From NCBI RefSeq assembly GCF_030689025.1, contig NZ_JAUYWA010000012.1:41537-105536 (forward strand): a stretch of DNA of 64,000 nt, given 5' to 3'. Below the pieces are notes generated by a model. The model had not been told where the DNA came from and ran no database searches. It was given only the letters and a program-made list of their open reading frames with translations. Of the stretch, positions 45,831 to 55,669 are shown piece after piece (the first letter of the stretch is position 1; each line of letters begins with the position of its first letter). The DNA comes from Oceanobacter sp. 1_MG-2023. Its GTDB lineage: Bacteria; Pseudomonadota; Gammaproteobacteria; Pseudomonadales; Oceanobacteraceae. Position numbers and translations under genes: made by a program.

Positions 45831-48260
45831 ATGACAATTCGAACGGCCAATCGGTCAGCCTCCGCACGTACCCGATTGACCCTCAAGCTGTTGTTATGGG
45901 TAATCGTCACCGCGAGTACAGGCTGCGCGGTATTTGCCAGCCAACAATTTGATGATGTGTTTGGCGAGTCAGCGCCCAAAACCCGCTGGGTCGATGCCGA
46001 CAGCTACGAAGGCCGACACTACCACCAGCACGTCGAGCCAATACTGGAACAACGCTGTGTTCACTGTCACGCCTGTTATGACGCGCCGTGCCAGCTGAAA
46101 TTGACCTCCCCTCTGGGTATTGACCGAGGTCTTCACCCAGAGCCGGTTTACGATGGCACACGCCTGTTGGCAACGGCCCCAAAACGCTTGTATCTAGATG
46201 CTCAAAGCACCACAGAATGGCGCGAGAAAGGCTTCCAGCCGGTATTGAATGAACGGCGTAATACCAGCGACGCCAATCTTCATGCCAGTGTACTGTTCCG
46301 CGCCCTTGCCTTGCGCCAGGCGCAGCCAGCTCCCGATCAGGCTGTATTACCCGACAGTTACGACTTCAAGCTGTCACGGGATCAACAGTGTCCAACCGCC
46401 GAGCAATACTCTGATTTTGCCAGCCAGTACCCAGACTGGGGCATGCCCTACGGTTTACCCGCCTTGTCCGACAGTGAGTACAAAACCCTGGCCGAGTGGA
46501 TTCAACGGGGTGGCCTGCTACCACGTCCAACCCCCTTGAATGGCAATCTGCAACACCAGCTGCAGCAGTGGGAACAACGCTTCAATGCCCATGGTGACCC
46601 GGATAGCGACGACTACAAGCGGCAATCACTGATCAACCGCTATATTTATGAACATATTTATCTTTACAGCCTGTATCTGGGTGATGACAGCAGTACCCGT
46701 TTTCATCTGGTGCGCTCCCGGACCGCCCCGGGCGAACCTGTGGATATTATCGCCACCCGCCGACCTTATGATGACCCTGGCGTCGCCACCCCCTATTACC
46801 GCCTGGTGGTTGACCAGGAATCCAAAGTCGCCAAAACCCATATCCCTTTCCGCCTGAATGAGGCTCGCTGGGACACTTGGCATAAGCTGTTTTACCAACC
46901 GTCTTACACCGTCGAATCCTTACCCGGATATGATGAAAAACAAGCGTCCAATCCCTTTATCACTTTTCAGGATATTCCGACGGATAGCCGCTATCGCTTT
47001 TTACTGGAACACTCGCTGGAAACCATCATGGCCTTTATCAAGGGGCCGGTTTGCCATGGTCAGGTGGCAGTGAACGTTATTAACGAGCAGTTCTGGGTGT
47101 TCTTCGTCACCCCCGACCGCCACTACGACAGCGATGCTTCCAATTTTCTCAAGAGCCAGGCGCATCATCTCGATTTACCCGCCAAGAACAGCAGCAACAG
47201 CTTGCCTATCAGTTCCTGGATTTCCTTTTCCGACCAGCAAAAAGAATACCTCAGTGCCAAGTCCCGGTTTATGCGCCAGGAAATGCAAGACAACAATATT
47301 TTGCTGGATACACAACTGGTATGGGATGGCGACCAACAGGCTGGCATCAATAACCCCAATGCAGCCCTGACAGTAATGCGCCACTTTGATAACGCCACCG
47401 TGGTACAGGGACTGCTGGGCCAGCCGCCCAAGACCGCCTGGTTGATTGATTACCCATTACTGGAACGTATCCATTATCTATTGGTTGCCGGGTTTGATGT
47501 GTACGGCAATGTTGGGCATCAGCTGGTCACCCGGCTGTATATGGATTTTTTGCGGATGGAAGGGGAAATGAACTTTCTGCTGCTATTGCCACAGCAAGAG
47601 CGTGAGACAGTACGTCGCCATTGGTATCGCGATACCAGCACCACGATCAAGGATTATATCTTCAGTGACCTGATCCGCTTCGATGCCGACAGCACCATCG
47701 ACTATCAGACCAACCAGCCCAAAACCGAGCTGTACCGTTTACTGGCCGACAGACTGTCACCGGTCTTGAACCAGAGCTATCACCTGTCATCCGGGCCACT
47801 GTCGGATTCAGCCATCACCACCCTGAACGGCCTGGAAAAATTGCAAGGCAAAGGCTTGCACCTGTTACCGGAACTCAGTCTGGTATTGATCACCCGCCAA
47901 CAGCAGCCAGTGGAACTGATCAGCCTGGTGCATAACCGTGCCCATGCCAATATTTCCAGTTTACTAGCGGAAGAAAGCGCTTTACGGCCTGCAGAAGACA
48001 CCCTGACCCTGGCCCGTGGTGCCGTGGGCGACTACCCCAACGTCTTGTTCAGCGTCGAAGAATCAGCCTTGCCTGAACTGGTAAAACAGATCGCTGACAT
48101 GCAGGCAGCGGATGATTACAGTGCCCTGCTCGACCGCTTTGGAGTACGTCGCAGTAACCCGACATTCTGGGCGGTCAGCGATGCCATTGGCCAGCTGTAT
48201 CAGCAGCAATGGCCGATCCGGGCCGGTATCCTGGATTATAATCGACTGGAAAATCGCTGA
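45831..48260 (+). CDS. cti: Fatty acid cis-trans isomerase (Cti)
   Basis: An 809-residue periplasmic enzyme. An N-terminal hydrophobic segment (KLLLWVIVTASTGCAVFA) is followed by the c-type haem motif CVHCH at about 76-80, then CYDAPCQLKLTSPLGIDRG, a Cti signature. Cti converts cis-unsaturated phospholipid acyl chains to trans, stiffening the membrane under solvent, heat or osmotic stress. The ATG at 45831 is chosen because it starts the basic/hydrophobic signal; its ribosome site is weak. The 'STGC' tetrapeptide does not meet a full lipobox. Confidence 0.93.
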   Translation: MTIRTANRSASARTRLTLKLLLWVIVTASTGCAVFASQQFDDVFGESAPKTRWVDADSYEGRHYHQHVEPILEQRCVHCHACYDAPCQLKLTSPLGIDRGLHPEPVYDGTRLLATAPKRLYLDAQSTTEWREKGFQPVLNERRNTSDANLHASVLFRALALRQAQPAPDQAVLPDSYDFKLSRDQQCPTAEQYSDFASQYPDWGMPYGLPALSDSEYKTLAEWIQRGGLLPRPTPLNGNLQHQLQQWEQRFNAHGDPDSDDYKRQSLINRYIYEHIYLYSLYLGDDSSTRFHLVRSRTAPGEPVDIIATRRPYDDPGVATPYYRLVVDQESKVAKTHIPFRLNEARWDTWHKLFYQPSYTVESLPGYDEKQASNPFITFQDIPTDSRYRFLLEHSLETIMAFIKGPVCHGQVAVNVINEQFWVFFVTPDRHYDSDASNFLKSQAHHLDLPAKNSSNSLPISSWISFSDQQKEYLSAKSRFMRQEMQDNNILLDTQLVWDGDQQAGINNPNAALTVMRHFDNATVVQGLLGQPPKTAWLIDYPLLERIHYLLVAGFDVYGNVGHQLVTRLYMDFLRMEGEMNFLLLLPQQERETVRRHWYRDTSTTIKDYIFSDLIRFDADSTIDYQTNQPKTELYRLLADRLSPVLNQSYHLSSGPLSDSAITTLNGLEKLQGKGLHLLPELSLVLITRQQQPVELISLVHNRAHANISSLLAEESALRPAEDTLTLARGAVGDYPNVLFSVEESALPELVKQIADMQAADDYSALLDRFGVRRSNPTFWAVSDAIGQLYQQQWPIRAGILDYNRLENR

Positions 48261-48305
48261 GCCATGCGGTGGTTTCCCGTTCTGCCAGACCCGACAGCCG
48301 CCGGG

Positions 48306-50447
48306 TCAGGCGTTCTTTCGCAATCCCGATGACACCCACAAACGCAGCACCACCCGTAACGCCCGTCGCCAGAGTGGCATCACCGACGGCCCTGACGCTT
48401 TCCAGCGCTGCAATTCTGCCACTACCCGTTGTGGGCTGCTGAAGCGGCCAGTACTGGCACTCACATAGCCGGGATAGCGTATCAAGGTAGCCGCCACCAA
48501 CTCATCGAGGGAGCGTTGACGCCCCCGTCGTGGACATACCAACATATCCCGGGTCAGCCCCCAGCCCGCATAAAACGGCATGCCATGACAGATAACTTCC
48601 TTACCACGCAGCAACGCCTCAAACCCCAGCAATGATGTCATGGTATGAACCGCATCAACATGTTCCAGCATCTGAGAGGAATCGCCAGCCAGCACCAATT
48701 CATCACACCAGGCCTGATATTCACTCACGGGACGATCACTGCTGCGTAATCCGGATACCACATCCGGGTGCGGTTTATACACCAGCCAGGCGTCCGGTTC
48801 CGCAGCACGTGCTGCCTGTAATAACCCCTGATTGGTCTTGATACTCCCGGCTCCCATACGGATTGAGGCATCAGACTCCACCTGGCCCGGTACCAGGACC
48901 ACCCGGCGCGGCTGGCCAGAGCAGGATCGACACGCCGGTTGCCAGTCTTGCCCGGTCAGGTTGTATTTGGAAATACGGTTGGCAACAATGGTCTTTCGCA
49001 GCTGCCGGGCCTGGGCACAATCAGCGGCTGACCACTCGTCCTGGGCCAGCATCTGCTCCAGTCGCGAAGGCCTCGACGCGTCGTAGTACATGCCAACATC
49101 ATCCAGCACCCAGGACAGCGGCCGAATCAGGTCAGCCCCCAGCCCGGATGACCTTAAAAAGCCATCCTCGATCCGTACCACCCGCCCCGGCTGCCGCTCA
49201 GGTGTTTGCAGCACCGGTGGCAGTGGGCGTACTCCCCATAAGGCAACCGTCGCTTGCGCCGGTATCAGTCTGGCATCCTTGCAAAAGGTCACGTCGGTAC
49301 CGTACAAAAACGCCCGTAAAATCGGTTTTTTCCAGCGCGAGAAGCCCAACGCATACACCGGCCCCAGCTGATGACTGCGCAACCATTGCTGGCGCTGGGC
49401 CGACAGGTAATCCAGGGTGTCTTCAATACTGGTTTCGGTACCCTGCTCAGGGTCCCAGTAGCGGCTGTACTCCACCAGCGTGGCGTGTACCAGCTGCTCC
49501 AGCGTGACCCCAGGCGTGATTCCAGCCGTCCCGGTTAACGACGGGTGTGCTTCCTCTGCCGACAAGGCTTGGCAGGCAGAGCGACGGCGTTCAGGGGCAT
49601 CGAGTTCATCCCGGGTCAGACCCCAGCCAGCGTAAAATGGCATCCCGAAACACCGTACCGGCTTGCCCCACAGCAAGGCTTCAAAACCCATTTGCGAAGT
49701 CACCGTATACACCTTGTCAGCATTCGCTAACAGCCGTTCGGGATGACAGTTTTCCGCCACCAGTTGCACCCGGGCATCCTGCTGCAATGTAGCCAGGTCA
49801 AAGTGTCCGACCCGCGCCCGCGTGAAGGCATCCGGATGTACTTTAAGCACCACCGTGGCTTCCGGGTTTTCGCTCAGGGCGGCATCCAGCATCTGTGTAA
49901 ACGAGGCAGCACTGGCCAGACCAAATGAAATAGACGCATCACCGGCGACCTGATCCACCACCAGCACAAAGGAAGCTGGCAATTCACCACGGTAATCTGG
50001 GGCGGCGTTGTATTTTGATACTCCGGCCTGTTGCCAGCGCTGGATCAGCTGGCGACTACGCCGTTGCTGGGTATCCGTCAGCGGTTGGGGGATCAGCTGT
50101 TCCAGTCGTGACGGGCCAGTCGCGTCGTAATAAATACCCAGATTATCCTGTACCAGCGACAAGGCTGGATCTTCTCGGCCTAACGAGCGTACAAAGCCAT
50201 CTTCAAGCAACCACCAGGGGCGCTGCTGACGCTCACCTTGCTGTTGTGCCTTACGGCCAGAGCGTTTACGTCCCCAGCCCAATACCTCAGTCTGAGCCGC
50301 CCCGGTGCTGCCCGACACTTGCCAGAATGCCCGTACAATCGGGTTCGCCAGCAGTGCCCGAGAGCTGGAAGCAGCACGAGGTCTGGAAGCCGCAGTGGCG
50401 GAGGCAGAAGAACAAGCAGCAGAATCAACAGCAGGACGATGCGCCAT
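48306..50447 (-). CDS. KpsC-like double-domain Kdo transferase/capsule protein
   Basis: A 713-residue protein with two tandem homologous halves. Each carries an EDGF(V/L)RS motif, a 'YYDA-PSRLEQ' motif (NLGIYYDATGPSRLEQLI and DVGMYYDASRPSRLEQML), a K(V/P)HPD motif and a near-identical GMPFYAGWGLTRD. KpsC enzymes use two GT modules to build the beta-Kdo linker of group 2 capsules on phosphatidylglycerol. No KpsS, transporter or other capsule gene is nearby, so it appears as an orphan. The ATG at 50447 has AAGGATACC upstream. Confidence 0.88.
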   Translation of the reverse strand: MAHRPAVDSAACSSASATAASRPRAASSSRALLANPIVRAFWQVSGSTGAAQTEVLGWGRKRSGRKAQQQGERQQRPWWLLEDGFVRSLGREDPALSLVQDNLGIYYDATGPSRLEQLIPQPLTDTQQRRSRQLIQRWQQAGVSKYNAAPDYRGELPASFVLVVDQVAGDASISFGLASAASFTQMLDAALSENPEATVVLKVHPDAFTRARVGHFDLATLQQDARVQLVAENCHPERLLANADKVYTVTSQMGFEALLWGKPVRCFGMPFYAGWGLTRDELDAPERRRSACQALSAEEAHPSLTGTAGITPGVTLEQLVHATLVEYSRYWDPEQGTETSIEDTLDYLSAQRQQWLRSHQLGPVYALGFSRWKKPILRAFLYGTDVTFCKDARLIPAQATVALWGVRPLPPVLQTPERQPGRVVRIEDGFLRSSGLGADLIRPLSWVLDDVGMYYDASRPSRLEQMLAQDEWSAADCAQARQLRKTIVANRISKYNLTGQDWQPACRSCSGQPRRVVLVPGQVESDASIRMGAGSIKTNQGLLQAARAAEPDAWLVYKPHPDVVSGLRSSDRPVSEYQAWCDELVLAGDSSQMLEHVDAVHTMTSLLGFEALLRGKEVICHGMPFYAGWGLTRDMLVCPRRGRQRSLDELVAATLIRYPGYVSASTGRFSSPQRVVAELQRWKASGPSVMPLWRRALRVVLRLWVSSGLRKNA

Positions 50448-50587
50448 GGGTATCCTTGCAATGGCAAACAATAACAACAATGGGTGATGGTAACGCGTAA
50501 AAACCACGGCACGTCACAGCAACGATCACTAAAAACAACCATCGTAATCAAACGGCCGTATCAAAGGCTGTTGCGTATGGCCACCGT

Positions 50588-50613
50588 ATAAAAAAGGACG
50601 CCATTGGCGTCCT
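50588..50613 (-). terminator. Terminator after the helicase gene
   Basis: An 8-bp stem (AGGACGCC with GGCGTCCT), 3-base loop, followed on the minus strand by T6. It lies between the rhlB-like stop and the start of the KpsC-like gene. Confidence 0.88.
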
Positions 50614-50646
50614 GTTGTGGTGTTACAAGCCAGGGGACAGCCACAT

Positions 50647-52071
50647 TTATATCTGTTTTAACGGCAGCTTGGCACCCAGATATTTTTCCAGGTCTGGCAA
50701 GGCAAAAGCATCGTCTTCAGACACCAGACTGATGGAAATACCTTTGGCTCCGGCACGGCCTGTACGGCCGATACGGTGAACGTAGTCTTCCGAGTCTTCC
50801 GGCAAGGTGTAGTTAAACACATGGGAAACGCCGTCAACGTGAATTCCCCGGCCAGCCACATCGGTCGCAACCAGAATAGCCAGCTGGCCTTCCCGGAAAC
50901 GCTCCAGTGTTTTCAAACGTTTTTGCTGGTTGACTTCACCGGACAACAAACCCGCCTTGAAACCACGTTTAAGCAGCTTTTCACACAGGTTACGGGTGTG
51001 ATCACGACGGTTGGCAAAGATGATACAGCGTTCCGGGTTTTCTTCTTTCAGAAAACGTTCCAGCAACCCGAACTTGTCACTTTCCGCCACCAGATAGAAA
51101 CTCTGGTCAACCCGGTCGGTCGCCACTTGTTCCGGTTCAATTTCGACTTGCAACGGATCACGAGTCCACTGGTCAATCAGGATGCGGACATCAAAATTGA
51201 ATGTGGCAGAAAACAGCAGCGTCTGGCGATGATCTTTGGTCGGGGTTGCCCGCACAATACGACGGACATCCGGGATAAAGCCCATATCCAGCATACGATC
51301 GGCTTCGTCCAGCACCAGTACTTCGACCTGATCCAGAAACACGTCCTGGCTACGCATAAAGTCAATCAGACGACCGGGGGTTGCTACCAGAATATCCACC
51401 ACGTCATCACGTAACTGGCGACGTTGCAGTTCGTAATCCATCCCCCCCATCACGGTGACAACATTCAGGCCACTGTGCTTTGCCAGCCCTTCTGCATCCT
51501 TGCCGATCTGCATCGCCAGTTCACGGGTTGGAGCGACAATCAGAGCCCGCGGTTCACTGGCGTAACGTTCTTCCGGAATAATGGTCAGCAAGCGGTTCAG
51601 AATCGTCAGCAAAAAAGCCGCCGATTTACCGGTACCGGTTTGTGCCTGGCCAATGGTATCGCGGCCACGTAATGACGCCGGCAGACTCTCGGCCTGAATC
51701 GGAGTGCAGTATTCAAAACCCAGATCGTAAATGGCATGCATGACTGAGTCGGGTAAATCCAGATCATGGAACCGGGTTTTGCCTTCCATTGGCTCAACCT
51801 TGAAGCTCGCAGGATCCCAGGGTGCAACGGTCGCTTTAGGTGTATGACCTTGTTTGGTTTTGCTGGTGGCGTGTTTTTTATTACTCTGACTGTCGCTACG
51901 GCTTCCGTGAGGTTGGTCGGCCCGCTGGTGTTTGTCGTGGGCCGGAGCAGCCTTGGAGTTGTTGGTAGAAGGTTTGACTGCCCGTGATGGCGCTGTTGCA
52001 GCCGTATGGGAAGAGGTGCCGGTGTCGGCTTGCTTTTTGCCAGCCACCGCCTTGATGATTTTCTTGAACAA
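50647..52071 (-). CDS. rhlB: RhlB-like DEAD-box RNA helicase
   Basis: A 474-residue helicase. A basic, low-complexity N-terminal extension of about 110 residues (many Ser/Thr/Lys) precedes the core. Motifs are Q-motif ([13 protein letters not shown]), [11 protein letters not shown] (I), PTRELAMQ (Ia), DEAD ([13 protein letters not shown]), SAT (III) and [10 protein letters not shown] (VI). The start is TTG at 52071 with GGAG upstream. RhlB-type helicases unwind RNA in the degradosome. It lies 12 bases after epmC. Confidence 0.9.
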   Translation of the reverse strand: MFKKIIKAVAGKKQADTGTSSHTAATAPSRAVKPSTNNSKAAPAHDKHQRADQPHGSRSDSQSNKKHATSKTKQGHTPKATVAPWDPASFKVEPMEGKTRFHDLDLPDSVMHAIYDLGFEYCTPIQAESLPASLRGRDTIGQAQTGTGKSAAFLLTILNRLLTIIPEERYASEPRALIVAPTRELAMQIGKDAEGLAKHSGLNVVTVMGGMDYELQRRQLRDDVVDILVATPGRLIDFMRSQDVFLDQVEVLVLDEADRMLDMGFIPDVRRIVRATPTKDHRQTLLFSATFNFDVRILIDQWTRDPLQVEIEPEQVATDRVDQSFYLVAESDKFGLLERFLKEENPERCIIFANRRDHTRNLCEKLLKRGFKAGLLSGEVNQQKRLKTLERFREGQLAILVATDVAGRGIHVDGVSHVFNYTLPEDSEDYVHRIGRTGRAGAKGISISLVSEDDAFALPDLEKYLGAKLPLKQI

Positions 52072-52083
52072 AAGTGTCTCCAG

Positions 52084-52650
52084 TCAGAGTCGTTCCAGCA
52101 CAAAAAGGTCGGCTGAAAATATTTCGTGGCGCTGATAATAGTCCAGTAGCGCGTTTTTTAATACTTCCGCACGTTCTGGCAAGCCGTGGTGATAGTAATG
52201 GCAGGCTTGCTGCCATACCGCCAGGGCAAATGCCTTACGCCCGGCGGCCACTTCAACCGGGTCTCCATCGAGGTTATCCGTGCTGATATAAAAACGCCGC
52301 CCACACGCTTCCGACAATAACCATTCGACCGCCTGGGGCTTGATTTCTACCTGCTCAAATTCACGCTGCTGCGCGGCACTGCGGCCATCGGGTTCGTACC
52401 AATAACCAAAATCAACCAGGCGGCGACGCTGAGCGCCCGCAATACACCAATGACTGATTTCATGCAGGGCAGAAGCATAAAAACCATGGGCAAACATAAT
52501 TCTGTCGTAAGCGTATTCACTATCAGATGGCAAGTAGACAGGCTCGCTATCGCCAGCAATCAGACGGGTGTTTTGGGCAGAGAAGAACAAGTCATCAAAC
52601 AGCTGGATCAAGTCCGCTGTTTTCAGCGTGTCAGAAGAACCGGTGGGCAT
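52084..52650 (-). CDS. epmC: EpmC, elongation factor P hydroxylase
   Basis: A 188-residue protein close in size to E. coli YfcM. The signature FYASALHEISHWCIAGAQRR, then RLVDFGYWYEPDGR and QAVEWLLSEACGRRF, includes the metal-ligand HExSH region. It hydroxylates the beta-lysyl-lysine of EF-P. An alternative ATG three codons upstream (52659) is possible. It forms an operon with the helicase. Confidence 0.93.
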   Translation of the reverse strand: MPTGSSDTLKTADLIQLFDDLFFSAQNTRLIAGDSEPVYLPSDSEYAYDRIMFAHGFYASALHEISHWCIAGAQRRRLVDFGYWYEPDGRSAAQQREFEQVEIKPQAVEWLLSEACGRRFYISTDNLDGDPVEVAAGRKAFALAVWQQACHYYHHGLPERAEVLKNALLDYYQRHEIFSADLFVLERL

Positions 52651-52926
52651 AACCAACATCGTTAACCAAAATCAAACAGTTTGTATTATAGCAGTAATCC
52701 ACCTTGTTCAGAGGGTATAAACCACGAAATCCCTTTAAACACCCCTCAATCGACCTCCACGGCGCACCTTTCTGAGGCTGCCGCACGGCCAGGGACGAAC
52801 GCTGGCAGCGAGTGGTTACTTTCCCGTATGCGCAAATACGCCAGCAGCCTTGCAAAGCCGCCGTATTCGGGGAAAATGCCGCGATCCTGGCCATTCCTTT
52901 TACTTCTGTTCAGAGCTACCTGCCCC

Positions 52927-54288
52927 ATGTCGTTTGTCAATCGCGAAACCCGCGCCCTGTTTAAACTTACCTTGCCCATTATGGCAACCCAGATGGCCCA
53001 GATCGGTATGGGAACGGTCGATACCCTGATGTCGGGCTACGTCAGTACCCAGGATTTGGCGGCAGTGGCGATTGGTACCAGTTTATGGTTGCCGGTCTGG
53101 CTGTTTCTGGCCGGGATTCTGGTGGCATTATCGCCATTGGTATCCGGCCTTAACGCTTCCAAACAACACCAACAGCTATCCAGCCTGCTGGCATCATCGG
53201 TCTGGCTGGGAGCGATTGCTGGCAGTCTGATCGGTCTGTTGCTTTATTTTGCCGCGGATATGTTGCCGCTATTGATCGATGACACGGTCACTGCCGCATT
53301 GGCGACCCGTTACCTGGTCGCTATCTCGATAGGTTTTCCGGCCGTCGGTGTTTTTCTGGCCTTCCGCTTTTATGCTGAAGCCTTGAGCCAGGCCACCCAT
53401 GTTACCTGGATCATGCTCTCCGGGCTGATTGCCAACGTGCCAGTGAATGCGGTGTTTGTGTATGGCTGGCTGGGTTTTCCAGAGATGGGCAGTGTCGGCT
53501 GTGGTATTGGCAGCAGTCTGATTTTTGTCTGTATGGCGATAGCCATGGCCATCAACACCCGCAAATACCGCCTCGGTAAAGAGGCATCCCTGCTGGATCT
53601 GATGAACTCCCCGGCCTGGCATCATGTGCGTAATATCTTGCGGATTGGGGTACCGATCGGCATTGCGATCTTTTTTGAAGTCAGCCTGTTTACCGCTATT
53701 GCGCTGTTCCTCACCGATCTTGGCCCGGTAGTGGTCGCCGGGCATCAGGTGGCTCTGAACATGTCATCCATCACCTTTATGATACCGCTGAGTTTAGGCA
53801 TGGCGCTCACTGTGCGTGTTGGCCACTATCTCGGCAGCGGAGATACCTTGCTGGCCCGACAGACCGCCTGGCTGGGGGTGCGGCTGAACCTGGCCATTGC
53901 CTTGTTTAATGCCACCTTGATTATTCTGCTATCAGAAACCATTGCCGGTTGGTATTCCCCCGACCCGGAAGTGGTCGCCATTGGTTCGGTATTACTGGTA
54001 TACGCTGCGGTATTCCAGCTGTCTGATGCCACTCAAGTCGCGGCAGCAGGTGCCTTGCGTGGCTATCAGGATACCTTTGTGGTGATGCTGATTACCTTTG
54101 TCACGTATTGGCTGGTTGGCCTGGGCTGTGGTTACGGTCTGGCTTTTCACGGCATCCCCTTGCTGAATATCGCTCCGGCAGGAGCACCGGGTTTCTGGAC
54201 TGGCCTGGTTATTGGTCTATCTGCGGCGGCACTGGCGTTATCACTCAGGCTGAAACGGGTATCCCGATTACGACCAGCGGCTCTCTGA
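52927..54288 (+). CDS. MATE-family multidrug efflux protein (NorM/MdtK-like)
   Basis: A 453-residue protein with twelve predicted helices, close to MdtK (457). It begins ETRALFKLTLPIMATQMAQI and has GTVDTLMSGYVSTQDLAAVA near residue 35, the MATE hallmark. It exports cationic drugs in exchange for Na+ or H+. The start at 52927 (MSFVNRE) is chosen by homology; the long in-frame extension upstream looks non-conserved. Divergent from epmC across about 270 bases. Confidence 0.9.
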   Translation: MSFVNRETRALFKLTLPIMATQMAQIGMGTVDTLMSGYVSTQDLAAVAIGTSLWLPVWLFLAGILVALSPLVSGLNASKQHQQLSSLLASSVWLGAIAGSLIGLLLYFAADMLPLLIDDTVTAALATRYLVAISIGFPAVGVFLAFRFYAEALSQATHVTWIMLSGLIANVPVNAVFVYGWLGFPEMGSVGCGIGSSLIFVCMAIAMAINTRKYRLGKEASLLDLMNSPAWHHVRNILRIGVPIGIAIFFEVSLFTAIALFLTDLGPVVVAGHQVALNMSSITFMIPLSLGMALTVRVGHYLGSGDTLLARQTAWLGVRLNLAIALFNATLIILLSETIAGWYSPDPEVVAIGSVLLVYAAVFQLSDATQVAAAGALRGYQDTFVVMLITFVTYWLVGLGCGYGLAFHGIPLLNIAPAGAPGFWTGLVIGLSAAALALSLRLKRVSRLRPAAL

Positions 54289-54372
54289 GCCGCTTTGACC
54301 CGGTCATCGGCATACTGCCGCTGACCGGCCTGATCCCCTTCCGCTTACTCCATCCCGGCGAGTCCGCTCAGC

Positions 54373-55410
54373 TCAGGGACAGGGGTTGGAAATCACCTTG
54401 TGAATTCCCTCAATACGTTCAATGGTCTCGGCATCCAGCACGACATCCGCACTGGCGATATTTTCTTCCAGCTGTGGCAAGGTCGTTGCGCCAATAATAT
54501 TCGAGGTTACAAAATCCTGCTGGGTTACAAAGGCCAGCGCCAATACCGCCGGTGACAATCCAATATCCGCAGCCACTTCGGCATATTGACGTACGGCTTC
54601 TTCAGCCTGGGCGCCCTGATAGCGGGAAAAACGTTCAAACAAGGTAATACGGGCATTTTCCGGCATGGCACCATTCAGGTATTTTCCGCTCAACACACCA
54701 AACGCCATGGGTGAATAAGCCAGCAAGCCGACGTTTTCACGCATGGACACTTCCGCCATGCCAATCTCATAACTGCGGTTCAGCAGATTATAAGGGTTTT
54801 GTACCGATACCGGACGCGGCCAGCCATGCTGATCAGCAATCTGGATCACCTTCATGGTGCCCCAGGCGGTTTCATTCGACAGGCCATAATGGCGAATTTT
54901 ACCCTGCCGGATCAGACCAACCAGAGCTTCCAGAGTCTCTTCCAGTGCCGTGGTTTCTTCGTCGTGATCGTGTACATAGCCCAGCTTGCCAAAAAAGTTG
55001 GTACTGCGGGCGGGCCAGTGCACCTGATACAGATCGACGTAGTCGGTTTGTAAACGCTGCAGGCTGGTATCAATGGCCGCATTCACATGTTCAGGGGTCA
55101 GCTGCGGGCCATTGCGAATATGGGTCATCCAGTCCCCCGGCCCGGCGATCTTGGTCGCCAGAATCACCTGCTCGCGCTTGCCGGAGCGGGCAAACCAACT
55201 ACCGATATATTGTTCGGTCCGGCCTTGTGTCTCCCCTTTTGGCGGTACCGGATACATTTCTGCGGTATCAAAAAAGTTGATGCCGGCAGCCACAGCACAG
55301 TCCATCTGGGCATGTGCTTCTGCTTCCGTGTTTTGCTCCCCCCAGGTCATGGTGCCAAGACACAACCGGGTGACATCAAGATCTGTATTGCCAAGCTTGC
55401 GTGTAAACAT
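54373..55410 (-). CDS. tas: Tas-like NADP(H)-dependent aldo-keto reductase
   Basis: A 345-residue TIM-barrel oxidoreductase, the same size as E. coli Tas (346). Family residues include FFDTAEMYPVPP (catalytic Tyr and Asp), ATKIAGP (Lys), YQVHWP (His), and a C-terminal NADP-binding segment (IIGATTLPQLEENI). The ATG at 55410 follows AGGAGG. Physiological substrate unknown. The gene is convergent with the MATE gene. Confidence 0.92.
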   Translation of the reverse strand: MFTRKLGNTDLDVTRLCLGTMTWGEQNTEAEAHAQMDCAVAAGINFFDTAEMYPVPPKGETQGRTEQYIGSWFARSGKREQVILATKIAGPGDWMTHIRNGPQLTPEHVNAAIDTSLQRLQTDYVDLYQVHWPARSTNFFGKLGYVHDHDEETTALEETLEALVGLIRQGKIRHYGLSNETAWGTMKVIQIADQHGWPRPVSVQNPYNLLNRSYEIGMAEVSMRENVGLLAYSPMAFGVLSGKYLNGAMPENARITLFERFSRYQGAQAEEAVRQYAEVAADIGLSPAVLALAFVTQQDFVTSNIIGATTLPQLEENIASADVVLDAETIERIEGIHKVISNPCP

Positions 55411-55669
55411 GAAATCCTCCTCAAAATGAGGCCCAGTATAACGGCTCCCGCCGCTTACTTGGGCCTGGAACAGACTCATGCTGTCAGTGGGTTATTGCAC
55501 CGGCAAACCACCAAAGGTGACAACGGGCACCACTGCCCAGGCCTGACAGTGGAGTGATGCGCCGCTGCTTTTCGGATTTTCCGGATACAGTTATGGAATT
55601 AAGTAATTTATCCGAATAAAAAATAAAGAATAAGCTTATTACAAATAGATATATCTAGTTGATAGGGTG

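Noticed and set aside
52631..52894. An 87-codon minus-strand frame between epmC and the MATE gene
   Set aside because: It overlaps the start of epmC and the promoter region of both genes, has no clear ribosome site and no family resemblance.
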